From: Polychytrium aggregatum
Lineage: Eukaryota > Chytridiomycota > Chytridiomycetes > Polychytriales
Length of the DNA stretch: 64,000 nt
Assembly (NCBI RefSeq): GCF_025602895.1
Contig: NW_026516238.1
Span: 124,001 to 188,000 of the forward strand
Reading direction: 5' to 3'
In this document: positions 1 to 10,027 of the stretch, in pieces
Layout: the number at the start of each line of letters is the position of its first letter
Numbering within the stretch: position 1 is the stretch's first letter
Notes under the pieces: generated by a model
The model's database searches: none
The model's input: only the letters and a program-made list of their open reading frames with translations
What the model was told of the DNA's origin: nothing
Translations under genes and position numbers: made by a program

Positions 1-925
1 CTGCGACTGCTTCTTTTTCTCGTCGATTTTGTCGAGGTACTTGAGATTGGGGCGCATTTGCAGACACGAGGTAACTTCGGTCAGATGGAGCTCACCTGGC
101 CGAGACAAGACGAGGCGAAAGGCAACCACAGCCCAGTTGTGTATCGAGAGTCAGAACGAGTGAGCAATATGCCGTTCAGCCCAGCAAAGCCCTCCCCTCC
201 CCAGACTCCCGGGCACCCAAGAGTGCAAGTGATCGCCAATACAGCTCAGACAGCGAGCCTCATCGAGCCCACATGACCTCTCGTTGCTCTGGGATCGCTC
301 GATGGAAACATAGCCGCGAATGCTTACCGTCGTGGACGACGCCAACCATGTAGTAGGATGAAAGTGGGACTTGCGCAGACGAAAGTGTGATCGAGTCAAG
401 CAGCTTGTCTCGCGCCGACACACCAAGCTCTCGATCATATGCAGTCCGCAATGGCTTGTCGTCCAAACCCTCGGCCAGGTTCATGCCTGTCTGATGGTTG
501 TAGTGAATGTCGTTTGTGGCCAGCGGAATGTCCAGCTCCAGCTGGCCCGACTTTGACTTGAATCGGCCGACCTGGGGGTGGTGCGCCTCATCAAAGGGCA
601 TCGAGCGGGTCGGGTACTGCAGGACATGGAGGACGTTTTTCAGATGGCGGGCGATGCAAATGTCCATCTCGAAAACGACGGGATCGTCCTGGTCGTGGTC
701 CAGGTCGTGATCGTGGCCGTCGTCGTCGCCGACACCACCGGCGCCATTTTCGAGATCGCCGTCGCCGGGATGGGCCGCATAGTCCTGGTTCATGGGATCA
801 TCTTCGGTTGCGTCTGCATCGCCGTAGTCATCGGCTTCTTCGTCCTCGGGATACTCCTCGTAATGGTCCATGTAGCCCTCATCGTAGCCTTCGTTGAACT
901 CTTCGTCCTCCGCACCGCTGTCCAT
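1..925 (-). CDS. RPC37: RNA polymerase III subunit RPC5/RPC37 (Sin-like), 3' part outside window
   Basis: Subunit of the RPC5-RPC4 (C37/C53) heterodimer of nuclear RNA polymerase III, which acts in initiation and termination. The start is taken at the ATG at 925 (MDSGAEDEEF), followed by a long Asp/Glu-rich N-terminus. The conserved block then reads DPVVFEMDICIARHLKNV, QYPTRSMPFDEA and PLSSYYMVGVVHDG. Exon 1 is 925-328. A GTAAGC donor at 327 joins an acceptor at 96, and exon 2 (95-1) continues in phase with ELHLTEVTSCLQMRPNLKYLD, the strand usual in this family. The gene runs off the left edge, so the C-terminal half is missing. The acidic N-terminal extension is compositional and not diagnostic. 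Identification rests on recalled family motifs. Confidence 0.82.
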
Positions 926-1337
926 GGTGTGCAGTCGTTGTCGAGAATCAGGGAGGGAAGGGGCGACTGTGTGCGGTGGTCTCGGAAACGGATACAGCCT
1001 ATGGAAGTGCCGCTGTCGTGCAGACGATGGCGTCGGATAGACCGGATCTGTGGCCGGGCAAGCGAGAGAGCGAGCAGATGAATCCAGGCGATCGCACAGG
1101 CCGCGGGGATTGCCTCCAAAAGCGAGGACGAAAAAATTGACTGCCGTGGCGCTGGCTGCTTCCCGACCGCGCCGATCACCTCTCACCGGGTTGGTCTTGC
1201 ATCTGCAAACACCGAAAAACGAAGCCAGCGGCTTACGGGGCCCGTCTTCCGAGGTTCTCCCTGCAAAGCTCGACTTGCAGTTTCTGCCTTACGAAGTCCA
1301 TCTCCACGATCCGATCGGCCGTCAACCCCCCCCCAAC

Positions 1338-1897
1338 ATGATCTATACCGGAGCACCGACTGCTCTGCCCCGACTGCGATCCAGGCTGCTGCACTCCGCC
1401 ATCGTATGTGTCCACCCTGTCGATGCATCCAGCTGCTGCATGCTCCTATGTCGCCCCTCCTTTCACCCGCAGTCTACTAACGATGGGCTCGCCAAACTCT
1501 ATTCCAGCCCCCGTCGCCAACTTGGTCCCTCAAGGTCTCAAGCAGCGAGATCGCAGCCTTCAGCCCAGCCGAGTTTTCACGGCTGTCCAGACTGTGCGGC
1601 CTCCAGCTTTCTGACGGCGACATCCCCAAGTACACCGACGCCGTCAACCAGCTCCGCCGCATCGTCGCGCCGATCCGAGATATCGACACCGCAAACGTGG
1701 TGCCGCTCAAGTCGATGACCCGGCCGCACAGCGCTGTCGCGAGTTCGGGGAGGGCGGAATCGCTGACTTCGATGCCGACAGCGATCGAGGACGCCCCGCC
1801 ACAGGAGGGCTCTGGTCGGGCGCTATTGCAGCATTCATCTGCTGTCGATGGCTCATATTACGTCGCCCGGAGAATGAACGCACCGCTGGCGGAGTAG
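1338..1897 (+). CDS. gatC: Glutamyl-tRNA(Gln) amidotransferase subunit C, mitochondrial (GatC)
   Basis: Small subunit of the mitochondrial GatCAB-type transamidase that turns Glu-tRNA(Gln) into Gln-tRNA(Gln). Two exons (1338-1403 and 1508-1897) give 151 aa. Exon 1 encodes MIYTGAPTALPRLRSRLLHS, an Arg/Leu-rich amphipathic stretch that looks like a mitochondrial targeting signal. Exon 2 carries the GatC core: FSRLSRLCGLQLSDGD, then QLRRIVAPIRDIDTANVVPL, where Asp-Thr followed by V-P-L is the family signature. The 104-nt intron has a GTATGT donor and a perfect TACTAAC branch point before TTCCAG, which fixes the splice choice. The C-terminal stretch after the core is longer and less conserved than in bacteria. 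Confidence 0.8.
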
Positions 1898-2495
1898 TCG
1901 TCCAGTCTCTCGCAAGTTCGCAGTCGAGTTCCATGTCATGACCCCAGCGATCGGCTGGATCTTGAATACACTCGCTGCCGACCCCATCGTCGTCCAGGAC
2001 GAGCATTCGACCGGCGTCGGGAGGCGTATCATCAATCACAGCCCTGCACCTGTGTGAGCACCCTGCTGGCCCTTCTGGTATGGCTCAAAGTACATCCATC
2101 ACTGGATTGTTGGCCACTCCGAACTCAAGAGGGCTTTACTTGCCCATCAACCAAGTATGGTGACGGAGAATCCAGACCCAGTCCAGCAACACGGTGACAT
2201 CGCTCGCCTCGAATCCAGGCGTCCCGGATCATTTTATCGATACTGTTACATCACAGGAGCAGCTTGCGCGCTGTCAGGAATGTGCAGCAACGGAGATTGC
2301 TCATCTCATTGAATGTATTTGTGTTGTGATCCTTCTTTGTATAGACAGAGTCGTTGGAGCCCTCTCTTTGCCCAGGATCTTTGGGAACAGAGGAGGGGGT
2401 GGGGACGTATGAGAAAGGTGGCAAATTGTGGGCTGGGGCAGAGCGACAGAGGACAGGAACGGAGAACGGTGGATCTCTCGGCCTCCACTCTCCGC
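1898..2495. other. Intergenic, no gene recognised; holds a 50-bp dispersed repeat
   Basis: No open frame here has family motifs or spliceable context. Bases 1907-1956 recur almost unchanged in inverted orientation at 16768-16817, with about two mismatches in the part compared. The stretch lies between the converging ends of the GatC and DUF1775 genes. Confidence 0.5.
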
Positions 2496-3346
2496 TTAGA
2501 AAACCATGGCAAACAGACTGGCCACAGTGGCAACCGAGGCAACGAAAGTGCCGGCAATCTGGATGGCACCGCTCTTGGCAGAGGTGCTCGGGCTGGGAGC
2601 AGGAGCAACACCACCGGTCCAGAGAGTGATCGAAGGAGCGGGATGGGACTTGTCAGCACCAGCAGGGAAGGTGCCGTTGGCATCAGGAATGGCGGCCCAG
2701 GCAAGAGGAACGTTGATGCCAGTGGAGTTGGTGGTGATCTGAGTAGCGGGGAAGTAAAGCTTGGAGCCCTCGGTGACGTTGGGGAGCTTCATGTTGATAC
2801 CAAAGTCGGCGTAGTAGTCGTTCGAGAGAACGCCACCGTACCAGGTGATGGTGTCGACGGTAGTGTTGATGGTGGTGCCGTCGGAGACAATGGGAGGGTT
2901 CAGGGGGCGCATAGCCAGGTCGATCTTCCAGCCAGCGATGAGCTGGGGCTTGACCGAGGTGACGCCATCGGGGATCTTGACGGTGATGTTGATGGTGTTG
3001 GAGCCGGGGAAGGAGTGGGCTGGATGTCACAGACAGAAAGGAAGGGATGCAACGAATGGGTCAGCGGACAGTTCATCCATCAGCCAGAGCCCACGACGGT
3101 GTGGCCTCGAAAGTAACCACTCCACAACCAGCCCAGTCGGGACAAGAGTCTGCGACGGAGCCAGTTGCTTGGACAGCGACACCCAGGTGGTGCCCAGCAA
3201 CACAGCAGGTACTCACGAACACGGATGTTGGTGACAAAGTAGCCGGCGTTGGGAGCAACGTTGGGGTTGCAGGTGACGTGGGCCTGGACACCAGAGACGG
3301 CGAGGGCAGCGGCAGCGACCAGGGAGGCAAAGTTGACGGAGACCAT
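2496..3346 (-). CDS. Secreted DUF1775 (YcnI-like) copper-binding-type protein with C-terminal hydrophobic anchor
   Basis: Predicted extracellular protein of 217 aa from two exons (3346-3217 and 3019-2496; donor GTGAGT, acceptor TCCAG). The N-terminus MVSVNFASLVAAAALAVSG is a signal peptide, and cleavage after VQA would leave a mature start HVTCNPNVAPNAGYFVTNIR. That is the DUF1775/YcnI signature, in which the new N-terminal His helps bind copper. Conserved pieces further on include VPHSFPGSNT and KIPDGVTSVKPQLIAGW. The tail after a Pro/Ser-rich linker (PAPSPSTSAKSG) is about 20 hydrophobic residues ending AMVF, fitting a GPI-anchor signal or a membrane anchor. Copper binding is inferred from the bacterial family and has not been shown here. 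Confidence 0.75.
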
Positions 3347-3972
3347 TTGGGAAGTCACAAGGAGGGAATAGAGGCAGACAGGAGAGGATGAAGATGCAAG
3401 TGTCGCGACGGGGTTGCGAGGATTGTGCTGGAGAGAGCAGCCAAGGGATGAGGGCGATATGCGGGTGCGAGTTTTTTGCGACGCAGGGGGGGGGTATAAA
3501 TACCTCGCTGGTCCAGGAGAGGACGAGGATGAGAAAAAAAAAAGCGGGTGGTCATGGGGCAAGCCCATGGTGGTATATACAGCAGTGGATAGAGAAATAA
3601 GGTTTCTGTCGGCAACGCTTCTGATTCGCCCGCTGCGGAGCACAGAGGCTGGCGGTGATGCAGGAACAAGACCCACTGGTCCGCAGGCCGGGCTGGATCG
3701 GGTCGTGGGAAGACCAAGCAAGGAGCGGGCTCGAGCACGGTCTGCGTTGTCAGCTGGTGTTGCCTTTGACTTGCGGCAGGTCACAGACAGAGCAGACCAG
3801 ACACAGTGGTCGCCAGGCAGAATCAGTGAGGTGATGTTGCCATTCAAGCATCGACTCGACACCGGTTGTGCTCGGGCCCAACCTTCGCACTCTGGCGGGG
3901 CGAGCAGTTCACAGATATGGACAAGCCGAGTTTGTGACTGACGAGATGATGCAATGTGTATTCGGGGCTTTA
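3347..3972. other. Upstream region of the DUF1775 gene; no second gene seen
   Basis: The stretch contains the TATA-like site at 3495-3502, a run of G before it and a run of A at about 3534-3543. Open frames here lack recognisable motifs. Confidence 0.4.
3495..3502 (-). promoter_or_regulatory. TATA box candidate for the DUF1775 gene
   Basis: TATAAATA on the + strand (TATTTATA on the -) lies about 150 bp upstream of the ATG at 3346, in G-rich sequence. The position fits a core promoter but there is no experimental support. Confidence 0.35.
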
Positions 3973-4372
3973 CAGTCTATCGAGAAAGAAACGGGACAGT
4001 CACTTTCTGGCTTCAGATGTCTGAAACCAGCTGACTGACTGTAGGCCCCAGTGAGCAAGCCGTGAGATTGTTTCCCGTCCTGGTTGGCAATCGAGTGGTT
4101 TTGGTTGGTTTGGGAAGCACAGTCTTGAATACACCCGGCCGATCTCCTGTGGCGATGATCGACTGGCATGCCGAGATCATGTTCCTTGAGGCATTGATGT
4201 CTCGATCCCACAGCGTATGGCAGCTTGCACAGCTCCGGACAAAGTGTGGGTTCTCGATATCAAGATGCTGTGCTTGGCCATGAATGCGATGAGTGGGTGT
4301 GTATTCAGGTTCCAGAAAAAAACACAGTCATGGCCCAAAACGGGGGTGTCCCATTTCATTTTGGAAACGCTG
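3973..4372 (-). mobile_element. 400-bp MITE of the Tc1/mariner-Fanzor family, TIR to TIR, flanked by TA
   Basis: The element starts at 3973 (CAGTCTATCGAGAAAGAAAC..., 28 bp) and ends at 4372 with an inverted counterpart (4345-4372, core GGTGTCCCAT). TA lies on both sides (3971-3972 and 4373-4374). Both ends align with the TIRs of the full element at 38305-42043, and the left-end similarity extends beyond the TIR to a GTTTT...CCAT stretch. Read on the minus strand, the interior holds the 3' end of a Fanzor gene: the zinc-ribbon and RuvC-III piece FVRSCASCH...WDRDIN, followed by ARNMIS, with the downstream region up to the TIR. There is no transposase. A near-perfect hairpin sits at 4007-4030 next to the right TIR. 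It is best read as a non-autonomous deletion derivative that kept the right end. Confidence 0.8.
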
Positions 4373-4508
4373 TAAGTATCGATGGATCCCAATGGTGCAT
4401 CCCGTTTTATCACCAAAATGTCTGCAGCGAAAGAGAAGAGCAAGCATATGCATGCGGGATGGGTCGCGACATCATCACATCGTCCAAGCCATCGCTCAAG
4501 CTTCCCCT

Positions 4509-7500
4509 CTATGCCAGCGACCACTGGTTGAATTTTTGGATCAGCCGGATGACCTTGCCGGGCTTCTGGAGGCTCTCGCTTGACTGCGAATGTCGTTTGT
4601 CCAGCGCACGGTGTGTTGGGATCGCGGCCTCCAGGAGCGTCTCTCCGGACTCTGTAGAGGCAAAGGATACCTTCTGCGGTGCCTGGAGAAGCGACATACT
4701 CTTGGGCAGTTCTGATAGCAGGGGCGCAGCAGCGGTATAGCTATTGATCCAGGTCTTGAATGCCTCGGCGGCGATCTCGGACCCAGCCAGGATACGGTAC
4801 TGCTGTTCGGCCTGGTCAAACACAGAGACTTGGACCCATTGACCGTCTACCCGCGAGGCAAAGGAACGAGAATCGATCGTCCATCCACCGACTGTGATGT
4901 TGGGGTGCGGGACTGACTGTAACATTACTGCGGCAATAGCCTGGCCAGACCCGGGGCCATCGGGCTCCTTTGATGGAGGGCGGCAGGTTATCACAGCACG
5001 GACGGGCCCGACATCGACCCAGTCGCCTCTGCAGCAAGTCCAGCAGCCACTGAAGCTCTGGGATGGCGAGTCATTCACCAAGGATGCTTCGATTGTGGTG
5101 GCAGTTGCCTGGCCTGCGGCTTTTGCACTGGAGCGCCGCACTGCATCGATGGACAACTGCTCGATCAAACCGGACAGACGCTGCGCCGACTCGGCGTCCT
5201 GAAACTGGAGGTGGAATACTTGCACCCCGCGGGAGTCAATGTACCGGATCTCGTAGCCGTTGGTTGCCGAGTGGAGGATTCCCTTGGTCGAAGGTGTGAT
5301 GCGCTGCTCCATGCGGATCCGGCCCGTGACTTGATCGACAATGCGGACCCAGGCAACGTCGAGGTCGGCATTGGCGTCGTCTGGGCCATAGATGCTGACT
5401 GCCTGGCCCGACAGCTTCAGCCAGCCGCTACTGATGCGATGGTGGACGCTTTTGCATGTGGCCTGGAACAAGGCTGGTCTTGCGGGCTCGACAAAGTCGA
5501 CCTTCCATCGCTGGTCAGGTCCATGAATCTCATACCCGCACACTGGTGGGCGTCCATCCTAGGTCAAGCAAATGAGGCGAGAGGAGCGAGTAAATCAAAC
5601 AGCAGCATATATGAATCAACGGCCATCCAGCGACGGAAAAGCGTACGAGGTCCCCCATTCTGTATCGCTGATGATACCAAGGCAGTCACAGTTCGGGCTT
5701 CAGCTTTGGCATGGCCTACCGTGAAAATGCCGACAACATCCGGATCGATTTTTCCCATGACGTTTGTGGGCTCGGTTTTTACGCGTTCGTTTGGGCCATC
5801 GGCCCATATATCATTCAAGCACTCTCCTGGGACACAGGTATGCCAGTTTATGAGCTGCCAATGGCTCGCATATACGCGATGGCTATGGCCTCGGTCGATG
5901 GTCCGACTCATGCTTTGATTTCTGGCTGCGGATAGCAACGGTATGGGGTTGGTGGCTTACCGCCAAGCGTGGGGAAGCGCTCTTTTGAGCGGCTCAATTC
6001 GGAGGCCAGCCGCTGTATTGAGTCTTTGGTGCAGCCCTCGACAATCACGATTTCGTTGTTAAAGTGAATTTCAATGACATTCTCAAGCCCTAGAGCACGA
6101 CAGCAGAGGCGTGAGCAAGACTGATTTCCCAGAGCTGCTTGCACAGCCCGATGAGCAGCCCGATGAGCAGCCCGATGAGCAGCCCGATGAGCAGGGGTAT
6201 ACCAGGCATGTCTCGGTAGATGTAGCGCAGCTTCTGTGTATCTATTGGCGGATACATCAACTGGGACCGTCCCTAGACAAGCAGGACATTCAATCACCAT
6301 GTCGCCGAAGCGCTCTGCTTCACAAACACAGCCGGGGACTGGCGACGGAGCAACGGGTGTTTCGCGGTACCTTGGACTTCGGCGCTCGCTCCTCTGCTCT
6401 GACAATATACATGCGCCCATCAACCAACGTGAGTCGGATATTTTGGCGCTTCAAGCCCGATCCGACCTTGAAAATAGGAAAGCCCTCTGCGGGCTTCTTT
6501 TGTCGCATCTGTTTGAGCCGTGAGCAGAGGGGTTCCCAAAAATCCAGGCGTATAGCCTCGGATACACGCCTGCAGAAGCTCCGCAGGGACCTTCTTCGAG
6601 ATCGACCTCTGCGATGGAGGCGCAGCCTCAGTCTTGAACTGGACCGGCGAACATTGCGCAATGGGCCATACATGATCTCCCATTCTCTCGGTGATCGATG
6701 GAATCGATTCGGACGCTTTGTCCAGTTGGATGGTCGGCGGGCGCGCGATCCATCCATGGTCACTCCGAGTTCAAGCCCTTTAGACTTGGTATTTTGCACT
6801 AGCGAGAAGCCTTGATCTCGAAAGCATACCGTTCTTGACCCGATGGCACCGCTGACAGTCACTGGGAGCATCAAATCGGTCTGAGATCTGGTTAGAGGAT
6901 TGACCACTCGAGGGTCTGCAGTGATGTCATTCGAGCAAAGTGTCCATCCAAATATGTCGAGAGAATGCTGTGCCATCACCGAAATACCTTGTCCACATTC
7001 AAGGGGTCATTCTCGAAGAGTTCTTCAATCTCGCAAAGCTCGTCCCACGAATCTTCCCTTGGATGGCCGGCGTAGAAAGTGTCGAGCTGGAGGATTATGG
7101 ACTTGATGAACGGCAAGAGATCCGAGATATGATATCCAAAGCAAGTCTTGCCCAGTCGCTGATAGTGGGCGAAAGATGAGTGTCTGTCGACGTCAGCCTT
7201 TGACCGAACCATCGGGCGATGAGTGCGCCTTGGGTGGTCAGAATGCAACTGGGCAGAGTATCGAACGAGGCACCTTACCAAGAGGTAGTACCGGTAAAGA
7301 TACAACCGCTTGTAGGGTATCCAAAGTGACTCCTTGACTTCCTGAGAGTATGCGTGTCTATCCAATGCCGGCACTGGCGTCTGTATCAGCATGAGCATTT
7401 GGCGAGAGTAACATTGGTACGCCGACCGGAGCATCTGCAAAGAGAGCGACCGAGAGGTAGTGCAAGCGTCAGCGCAGTGTGGCCACGAAAGCAGCGGACC

Positions 7501-8006
7501 AAATGCGATTTAACAATGCCGAGCGCTTCACCGTGATGCTCCAAGTCTCCAGACCAGAGGCGCTACAGCGACACCAATCGTTCCTTGCCTGTTCGAGCCG
7601 GAGGAGAACTCTGCTCTCAGGGTCACTGCGACCGCTTTCAACGATGATTCGCCCAAGATTCACGAGCTCGGTAAAGAGCATGGACATGGAGCTGAGTTCC
7701 GGAAGTGCGATGACTTCGAATCGCTGAGTCGGAATCAGACAAGTGAAGTTGATGGCCGGTTAGTCCTCATCTCGCATACAATCGCCGTCCCGAGGCAGCT
7801 CAATTCACACCATGAAAATTCCCCGAGAACTGGCAGCACTCGCCGTCCCTCCTTACCTTCAGTGCAACCTCGAGGCACTGAGTGTGTATCTGCTCGCTTC
7901 TGGCCAGGCGTCGCATCCACAACGCATGTCCAGAAGCATCTGCGGGCTGCTGGGGTGGTGCCCGCCGGGCTTTCGCGCCCCTCAGCATCTTGATGGTGGG
8001 ATGAAT
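4509..8006 (-). CDS. Unrecognised multi-exon protein, 5' end not resolved
   Basis: A spliced gene whose function I do not recognise. The last exon is 5558-4509 (350 codons, ending FNQWSLA). The preceding exon is 5925-5720, preceded by one ending at 5961 that contains NVIEIHFNNEIVIVEGCTKD. Donors GTAAGC and GTAGGC and acceptors CCGCAG and ACCTAG join in phase. Further 5' exons include KRLYLYRYYLL, then RLGKTCFGYHISDLLPFIKS, and at the 5' side RFEVIALPELSSMSMLFTEL followed by a charged helix. The helical N-terminal part and the beta-rich C-terminal part (ISSGWLKLSGQAVSIYG) could be a BAR-like plus PH-like arrangement, but this is only an impression. The first exon seen begins at 8006; the true start lies upstream and was not found. 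A 12-bp tandem repeat sits in one intron at 6144-6194. Confidence 0.5.
6144..6194 (+). repeat. 12-bp tandem repeat, about 4.3 copies
   Basis: Unit CAGCCCGATGAG repeated four times without change. It falls in a predicted intron of the unrecognised minus-strand gene. A near-identical unit (GATGAAGCAGCC) is tandemly repeated at 61899-61952 in another intron. Confidence 0.85.
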
Positions 8007-8823
8007 CTGAGTGCGGGATGGTCAGGAGCCAGCCCCGAGGTGTCTGCCCCAGTTCATGTACCCGCCAAAAGCTAGCATTCTTAGGTGAGTATTGTGCAGG
8101 AACCTAGTGGCCGCCGTTCCATCACCAACCTGCTTAAGCCACTCCATTGACGACCAGGACTGGAGTTGGGTTGGGTTGAGTTGGTGGAGTTGGGTTGGAT
8201 GTGGTGACAAGACGAAGGGTCGGAGTGTTGCTCTTTGAGCAAAGAGGACTCATGCGAGTCGAGGCTGAATATTTTCCGGCGACCAAAGCGATATGAAGCT
8301 GGGATTGGGACTGGGATTGGGTGATTGGAGGCGGCGAGCAGCAGCAGCAGCAGCAGCAGCACCCTATCGAAGGCACAAGCATGGCCGTTGGAGCTCTCTA
8401 TCGCAAGTACAGCGGGAGCCGTTGCACATGATCGCCGACGAGCTGCGGCTGGAAGACCATTACTCAAGTCACCAATCAAGTCGGGAGAACTGCCGTCGCA
8501 TGGTTGGATGTGTGTGCTGAGCGGGTATGATCGGGGAGACACACATGGTGGGGGTGCTTGCGGGCGGAAGGACCCGGATGGCGGAAGCATTCGCTTTTTG
8601 TTCGTCTGATATTGTGGCTGTCTTTGGGATGCCTCGTGGAAGCAAGAGGAGGGAAGGGATGTGCATCGAGCCCACGGAGATCCAGGCTCAACCCAGTACT
8701 TTCGGCAGCTTTACTATCACCCGAGACTCAGAACACACCCAGCCAACTCGACTGTCGACATCGAGGAACTACACTATGTACGGAGTTGTCCAGATCGCCG
8801 AACGCATTGGATCCCACTCCGGT
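8007..8823. other. Region between the unknown gene and the SDR gene; possible first exons only
   Basis: It contains the (CAG)n tract and TTGGG-rich simple sequence (8161-8210, 8296-8325). Minus-strand frames here may include 5' exons or the leader of the unrecognised gene, but I could not fix a start. Confidence 0.3.
8337..8361 (+). repeat. Trinucleotide (CAG)n microsatellite
   Basis: About eight uninterrupted AGC/GCA units, upstream of the unrecognised minus-strand gene and outside any supported exon. Confidence 0.85.
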
Positions 8824-9795
8824 TCATTCTGCATGGGCTGTGTAGGCTGCAACCCGGGCATCATCCCAGTTGACGAACTCGCCCGAGAGACTTGCTTCGC
8901 CATACCGAACGAGCAGAGCGATGGCCAAGCCTGGTTTCTCGGGAGGCAGCAAGTTGCCGTCTTCCTTGAGCTGCACGAACTTGGAGTGCTGCTCGGAGGT
9001 CATGCCGGCGAGTCCATCCGAGCGAATGAGAGACTGCATCCCGGTGTCGACGACTCCTGTCGAGGTTGCGGTTGTCGACAAATAGTCAGCACCGATGTAC
9101 AGATCGACCTCTGGTGGGGAAGCTTGGTCCAACAAGCGCCATTTTTTGCTCCCGCATCAGAGATAATGTCCGCGAGCTAGCTTTCGGTCGACCTGGCCAT
9201 CGCCAACAACCACATCATCGTCAACAGGGCGTCTTGCAAGGATAGACCACGAACCTGGACGGAGAGCAACAGTGACGATATCGGGCTCCTCGATCGCAAG
9301 GCCCCGCGAGAACATGTTCATGGCAGCCTTGGAGGTGCAGTAGGGTGCCCATCCGGTGTATGCATTCACCGCTGCACCCGAGCTCACCAGGACGATGCGG
9401 CCCTTGGAAGCCCGGAGGTGTGTCAGGCATCGCTGGGTCAGTTCGACGACGCTGAAAAAATTGATATCCATGAGCCGGCGCCACTGCGACAGATCGGCCT
9501 CGGCAATGCGCTGGATGGGCTCCAGGATTCCCGCATTCAGCACCAGGCCGTCGAGTCGTGCCCATCGGTCAAGTGCAGTCTGGACCAGTTGCTGATGGAG
9601 GCCCGAATCGGTGCAGTCGCCGGCAACATAGACAAACTGAGTTGATGGCAGCGCTCGCAGCTGGGCCGGCAGATCGGTGGCCGGCGTTCGGCCTGTTCCA
9701 ACGACACAGCTGCCGAGTCTCGAGACCAAGGCGACGACCACGGCGAGGCCGATGCCTTTCGAGGCACCGGTGACAATAAAGACGGGCTGGGTCAT
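8824..9795 (-). CDS. Short-chain dehydrogenase/reductase, IRC24/benzil-reductase type
   Basis: NADP(H)-dependent SDR of 257 aa, cytosolic. Two exons: 9795-9255 and 9056-8824 (donor GTTCGT, acceptor CGACAG), joined as ALRPG|VVDTGMQ. Seen in order: the Rossmann motif TGASKGIG near residue 9, NAG (LVLNAGILEP), the catalytic Ser in VSSGAAV, and YCTSK providing Tyr and Lys. The PG.VDT step and a C-terminal VNWDDARV complete the fold. The run NAGILEP through YTGWAPYCTSKAAMN and the GVVDT.MQ segment resemble yeast Irc24 and benzil/sepiapterin-type reductases. The substrate cannot be read from sequence. Confidence 0.85.
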
Positions 9796-10027
9796 GGCTT
9801 AGTTGGAGGCAGGGAACGGCTCTTGCCCGGGATGCTTGAGGGCGGTGGGCAGAACTGGGTGAGATCGAACGAGACCAGAGGCTGGCCGGTCAACTCACGC
9901 TCCAACACAGACAAGGGCTTGAGGCCGGGGTTGCTCCTGATCTGCTCAGACCTGCTCTGCCCTGATTCGCGCATCCAACGGCCAATATTTGCCCTGCTAC
10001 GGCTCGTCCATCGTCCAGCACTGAAGC

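Noticed and set aside
578-1081. Plus-strand Val/Ile-rich frame (MVRLIKGHRAGRV...)
   Set aside because: It is antisense to the acidic N-terminus of RPC5; runs of GTC/GAT give apparent hydrophobic peptides.
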